Shown: piece by piece, positions 63,373-64,000 of the stretch | How positions within the stretch are numbered: the stretch's first letter is position 1 | How the letters are laid out: every line of letters begins with the position of its first letter | From: Elysia chlorotica | Taxonomy: Eukaryota; Mollusca; Gastropoda; Plakobranchidae | Length of the DNA stretch: 64,000 nucleotides | Direction of reading: 5' to 3' | Assembly: GCA_003991915.1 (NCBI GenBank) | Contig: RQTK01000169.1 | Location: 281,563 to 345,562 of the forward strand | Program-made: the position numbers and the translations under genes | Notes under the pieces: model-generated | Databases searched by the model: none | Told to the model about the DNA's origin: nothing | The model's input: only the letters and a program-made list of their open reading frames with translations

Positions 63373-63612
63373 ACTCCCTCCTTTTCCTTCTAGTTCTCTC
63401 TGTCTCTATGTCTCTATGTCTCTCTCTCTCTCTCAAGTACATGTCCTATAAATAGTAATGATTTCCTTCAACAGGGACCTTGGGTGAGACAAGCTGCCGT
63501 TGGGTTTGTTACTGCTGTGGCTCAGGCTTACGACATCCCAGACATCCACTGCAAGTTGTTACCGCAAGTCAGGCCTTTCCTCAGTAGGAACATCATGCAG
63601 CTTCGCAAGCCA
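48441..63612 (+). CDS. PIK3R4: VPS15 / PI3-kinase regulatory subunit 4, 5' half (20 coding exons, runs off the window)
   Basis: VPS15 is the myristoylated pseudokinase scaffold that holds VPS34 and Beclin-1 in the class III PI3-kinase complexes, which make PI3P on endosomes and autophagosomes. Coding starts at 48511 (MGNQLTG; Gly2 is the myristoylation acceptor). Exons: 48511-48602, 49009-49139, 49821-49876, 50676-50825, 51339-51440, 51785-51948, 52344-52470, 52844-53016, 53686-53806, 54789-54884, 57044-57138, 57456-57495, 58060-58142, 58533-58638, 58923-58958, 59565-59718, 60683-60729, 61120-61221, 61909-62043, 63475-63612. They total 2,148 nt (716 codons) with continuous phase and GT-AG ends throughout. 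Kinase-like domain residues are about 26-310: HGDIKTEN at 146-153 replaces HRD, and DFA at 166-168 replaces DFG; both are family-typical. HEAT repeats follow from about 330. The family is usually near 1,350 residues, so the WD40 half lies outside. Position 53 is Arg where human VPS15 has the beta-3 Lys. The start ends at 48441 because the 5' UTR has an acceptor there (TTCTCAACAG), so an upstream non-coding exon exists but was not located. Confidence 0.96.
49009..49139 (+). CDS. PIK3R4: PIK3R4 exon 2 (kinase-like N-lobe)
   Basis: Encodes residues 31-74. It carries the glycine-loop equivalent LGSTRFFKV (32-40) and the beta-3 strand GLVVVRVF (48-55), with Arg53 encoded by CGT at 49073-49075. The donor is GTAGGT. 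Confidence 0.95.
49821..49876 (+). CDS. PIK3R4: PIK3R4 exon 3
   Basis: Encodes residues 75-93, ending NCLPFQKHV, which matches the conserved helix-C region of the family. Acceptor ATTCAATCAG, donor GTGAGT. Confidence 0.9.
50676..50825 (+). CDS. PIK3R4: PIK3R4 exon 4
   Basis: Encodes residues 94-143. It contains the conserved block [18 protein letters not shown] followed by the [10 protein letters not shown] helix of the pseudokinase domain. Phase 0 at both ends. Confidence 0.95.
50997..51069. repeat. (TTA)n microsatellite, PIK3R4 intron 4
   Basis: About 15 TTA units followed by T-rich variants. Confidence 0.96.
51339..51440 (+). CDS. PIK3R4: PIK3R4 exon 5 (catalytic-loop and DFA region)
   Basis: Encodes residues 144-177. 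The catalytic loop is HGDIKTEN (codons 51345-51368). The metal-binding motif is DFA (51405-51413) instead of DFG. Both departures are normal for VPS15. The [10 protein letters not shown] string is diagnostic of the family. Confidence 0.96.
51548..51573. repeat. Short near-perfect palindrome, PIK3R4 intron 5
   Basis: Contains GGGCGTAATAAATTACGCCC, a 9-bp stem with minimal loop extended by TTT/AAA. GCGTAAT is repeated several times in the 60 bases around it. Confidence 0.9.
51785..51948 (+). CDS. PIK3R4: PIK3R4 exon 6 (activation segment, APE)
   Basis: Encodes residues 178-231 plus two bases. It contains [16 protein letters not shown] and the APE motif (residues 198-200), then a short variable Ser/Glu-rich loop, then AMDIFSAG. 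Confidence 0.96.
52344..52470 (+). CDS. PIK3R4: PIK3R4 exon 7
   Basis: Encodes residues 232-274 of the C-lobe. [20 protein letters not shown] corresponds to the conserved VIAELF..GVPLFDLSQLL helix. Acceptor CCCCAG, donor GTAGGT. Confidence 0.94.
52844..53016 (+). CDS. PIK3R4: PIK3R4 exon 8 (end of kinase-like domain)
   Basis: Encodes residues 275-331 plus two bases. It includes R-K-P-D-L-R-L, the equivalent of the kinase RxPxxRL element, and the [13 protein letters not shown] segment that leads to the helical repeats. Confidence 0.94.
53686..53806 (+). CDS. PIK3R4: PIK3R4 exon 9 (linker to HEAT repeats)
   Basis: Encodes residues 332-372, ending [16 protein letters not shown], which aligns with the family's LVILVSVITS helix. 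The donor GTAAGT is strong. Confidence 0.9.
54789..54884 (+). CDS. PIK3R4: PIK3R4 exon 10 (HEAT repeat)
   Basis: Encodes residues 373-404, with [13 protein letters not shown] matching the conserved EILLDRITPYL motif. It is followed by the longest intron seen (2.16 kb). Confidence 0.94.
56641..56800. repeat. 20-bp perfect inverted repeat, PIK3R4 intron 10
   Basis: GTCTGATGTGACATGTCACA at 56641-56660 and its exact reverse complement at 56781-56800. Each copy contains the 14-bp palindrome TGTGACATGTCACA. Weaker copies occur at 56111-56123 and near 56259. Confidence 0.92.
57044..57138 (+). CDS. PIK3R4: PIK3R4 exon 11 (HEAT repeat)
   Basis: Encodes residues 405-435 plus two bases ([20 protein letters not shown]), a typical HEAT helix pair. 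Acceptor TTCTTCCAG, donor GTAGGT. Confidence 0.93.
57456..57495 (+). CDS. PIK3R4: PIK3R4 exon 12 (micro-exon)
   Basis: A 40-base exon encoding residues 436-449 ([14 protein letters not shown]), matching the family's Y-P-E-Y-I-L-P-G. Without it the phase between exons 11 and 13 breaks. Confidence 0.9.
58060..58142 (+). CDS. PIK3R4: PIK3R4 exon 13 (HEAT repeat)
   Basis: Encodes residues 450-476 plus two bases. It contains [18 protein letters not shown], the conserved HEAT helix. Acceptor TTATTTCAG, donor GTGAGA. Confidence 0.94.
58321..58383. repeat. (TC)n microsatellite, PIK3R4 intron 13
   Basis: Pure CT run of about 60 bases. Confidence 0.97.
58533..58638 (+). CDS. PIK3R4: PIK3R4 exon 14 (variable loop)
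   Basis: Encodes residues 477-512. It begins YLDMAQAAE, which aligns with the family's FLELVQ, then enters a charged loop (KDQQRDKSS) that varies among species. Confidence 0.88.
58650..58699. repeat. (ATA)n microsatellite, PIK3R4 intron 14
   Basis: About 14 ATA units starting just after the exon 14 donor. Confidence 0.95.
58923..58958 (+). CDS. PIK3R4: PIK3R4 exon 15 (36-base micro-exon)
   Basis: Twelve codons ([12 protein letters not shown]), phase 0 on both sides, within the variable loop. Because it is symmetric it could be skipped without a frameshift. It is the least conserved of the exons called here. Confidence 0.7.
59195..59465 (+). mobile_element. Full-length SINE in a PIK3R4 intron
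   Basis: The tRNA head GGCGCAAGTGGTAGAGCATT has box B-like GGTTCAAAACC, then the diverged body and an intact CAACTCAACTCAAC tail. It sits in sense orientation in intron 15, about 100 bases before exon 16. Confidence 0.88.
59565..59718 (+). CDS. PIK3R4: PIK3R4 exon 16
   Basis: Encodes residues 525-575 plus one base. [20 protein letters not shown] and [12 protein letters not shown] match conserved family segments. Confidence 0.95.
59930..60130 (-). mobile_element. Possible second tRNA-derived SINE family (minus strand)
   Basis: On the minus strand GTTGGCTCAGTCACTTAATG resembles a tRNA box A, and about 35 nt later GGTCCAGAATCTAAAAC resembles a decayed box B. The following text does not match the main SINE body. 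Intronic. Confidence 0.4.
60293..60372. repeat. (TC)n microsatellite, PIK3R4 intron 16
   Basis: CT run with TCTG interruptions. Confidence 0.96.
60683..60729 (+). CDS. PIK3R4: PIK3R4 exon 17
   Basis: Encodes residues 576-591 ([16 protein letters not shown]), directly matching the family's ANDVLLSHMITFLN. Acceptor CCTATTTCAG, donor GTGAGT. Confidence 0.93.
61120..61221 (+). CDS. PIK3R4: PIK3R4 exon 18
   Basis: Encodes residues 592-625. It carries [16 protein letters not shown] and [16 protein letters not shown], conserved HEAT segments. Phase 0. Confidence 0.95.
61909..62043 (+). CDS. PIK3R4: PIK3R4 exon 19
   Basis: Encodes residues 626-670. [20 protein letters not shown] matches the family's GLSDAEEFVI..ALNAL. 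The donor is the less common GTCAGT. Confidence 0.94.
62070..62127. repeat. (TTA)n microsatellite, PIK3R4 intron 19
   Basis: About 18 TTA units starting 27 bases after the exon 19 donor. Confidence 0.97.
63293..63366. repeat. (TC)n microsatellite, PIK3R4 intron 19
   Basis: Pure CT run; the acceptor of exon 20 follows about 110 bases later. Confidence 0.97.
63475..63612 (+). CDS. PIK3R4: PIK3R4 exon 20 (last in window)
   Basis: Encodes residues 671-716. [20 protein letters not shown] matches the family's LWIRYGAVGFITVVA, followed by [11 protein letters not shown]. Donor GTAAGT. The gene continues past the window edge. Confidence 0.94.
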
Positions 63613-63659
63613 GTAAGTCATTATTCTGTCTTAGCAATAGCTAGAGTTTGTGGGCAGAG

Positions 63660-63750
63660 TTGAGTTGAGTTGAGTTGGTTTAATGTCCAGCGTCAGCACT
63701 ATATAGGCTATTATTATGGACGGCCCCCAAGACAGTCAACATGAGGGCAG
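63660..63750 (-). mobile_element. SINE, minus strand, 5'-truncated, in a PIK3R4 intron
   Basis: GAGTTGAGTTGAGTTGGTTT, AATGTCCAGCGTCAGCACTA and GGACGGCCCCCAAGAC are the reverse of the tail and the 3' body. The element stops abruptly after about 85 bases. Confidence 0.85.
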
Positions 63751-64000
63751 CCATTGTTGGTTCGCTAGTGTTTGGTTATTCTTTAGGTCATAGTTAACAG
63801 CTTAGCTGTATGATGGGAAGTGTTGTTTTTACACACTGTAAATATTTACACATTTAATTTGTCCAAACCATAACATGCAATTCTTCAATTTTTGTCCTAA
63901 ACAAGAAATGCTCTGCTATCTGCTGGAATTTTTTGTATAAACTAATGGAAAAAACATGCAGGAAAATTTTTCCACCATAGATTGTAGCATTATTTTTTAG

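Overview
The window looks like nuclear DNA of a mollusc, most likely a gastropod. The base composition is AT-rich. There are many long CT/GA, AAT, AGT, GAT and GATA microsatellites. AGATCT/TCTAGA-rich patches are scattered throughout. One tRNA-derived SINE family with a CAACT-type tail recurs about a dozen times. The species assignment is an inference from these repeat habits and from gene structure; nothing in the sequence fixes it. No prokaryotic, organellar or viral genes were seen.

Only two protein-coding genes can be supported, both on the + strand. (1) At 31315-38190 an uninterrupted reading frame of 2,291 codons encodes a giant C2H2 zinc-finger protein with about 46 fingers or finger remnants in four blocks. 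(2) From 48511 to the right edge lies the first half (20 coding exons, 716 codons) of VPS15/PIK3R4, the pseudokinase regulatory subunit of the class III PI3-kinase VPS34 complexes. The N-myristoylation start, the kinase-like domain and the first HEAT repeats are present. The C-terminal WD40 propeller must lie beyond position 64000. The exon-intron chain is colinear with the family, all junctions are GT-AG and the phases are continuous.

Layout: 1-31 kb is gene-poor and repeat-rich. It holds SINE copies, microsatellites, an assembly gap (12090-12153), a dispersed repeat anchored on CT microsatellites, an 8-bp minisatellite array (19.5-21.0 kb), a perfect 53-bp hairpin (21.6 kb) and two CpG-bearing stretches that could be promoters (15.5-16.0 kb, minus strand; 27.2-27.7 kb). 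The zinc-finger gene occupies 31.3-38.2 kb. From 38.2 to 48.4 kb there is intergenic DNA with a 400-bp tandem duplication (41.6-42.4 kb) and a striking duplication-inversion-duplication (46.0-47.9 kb) just upstream of VPS15. The remainder is VPS15, whose introns carry SINEs, microsatellites and short inverted repeats.

The two genes have no evident functional link: one is a probable nuclear DNA-binding protein, the other a membrane-trafficking and autophagy housekeeping subunit. The observations most worth a second look are the foldback triplication at 46-48 kb, the Arg at the beta-3 lysine position of VPS15, the C2HC-ending fingers in the zinc-finger protein, and the perfect hairpin at 21.6 kb. 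I found no clear candidate for an undescribed system of genes.
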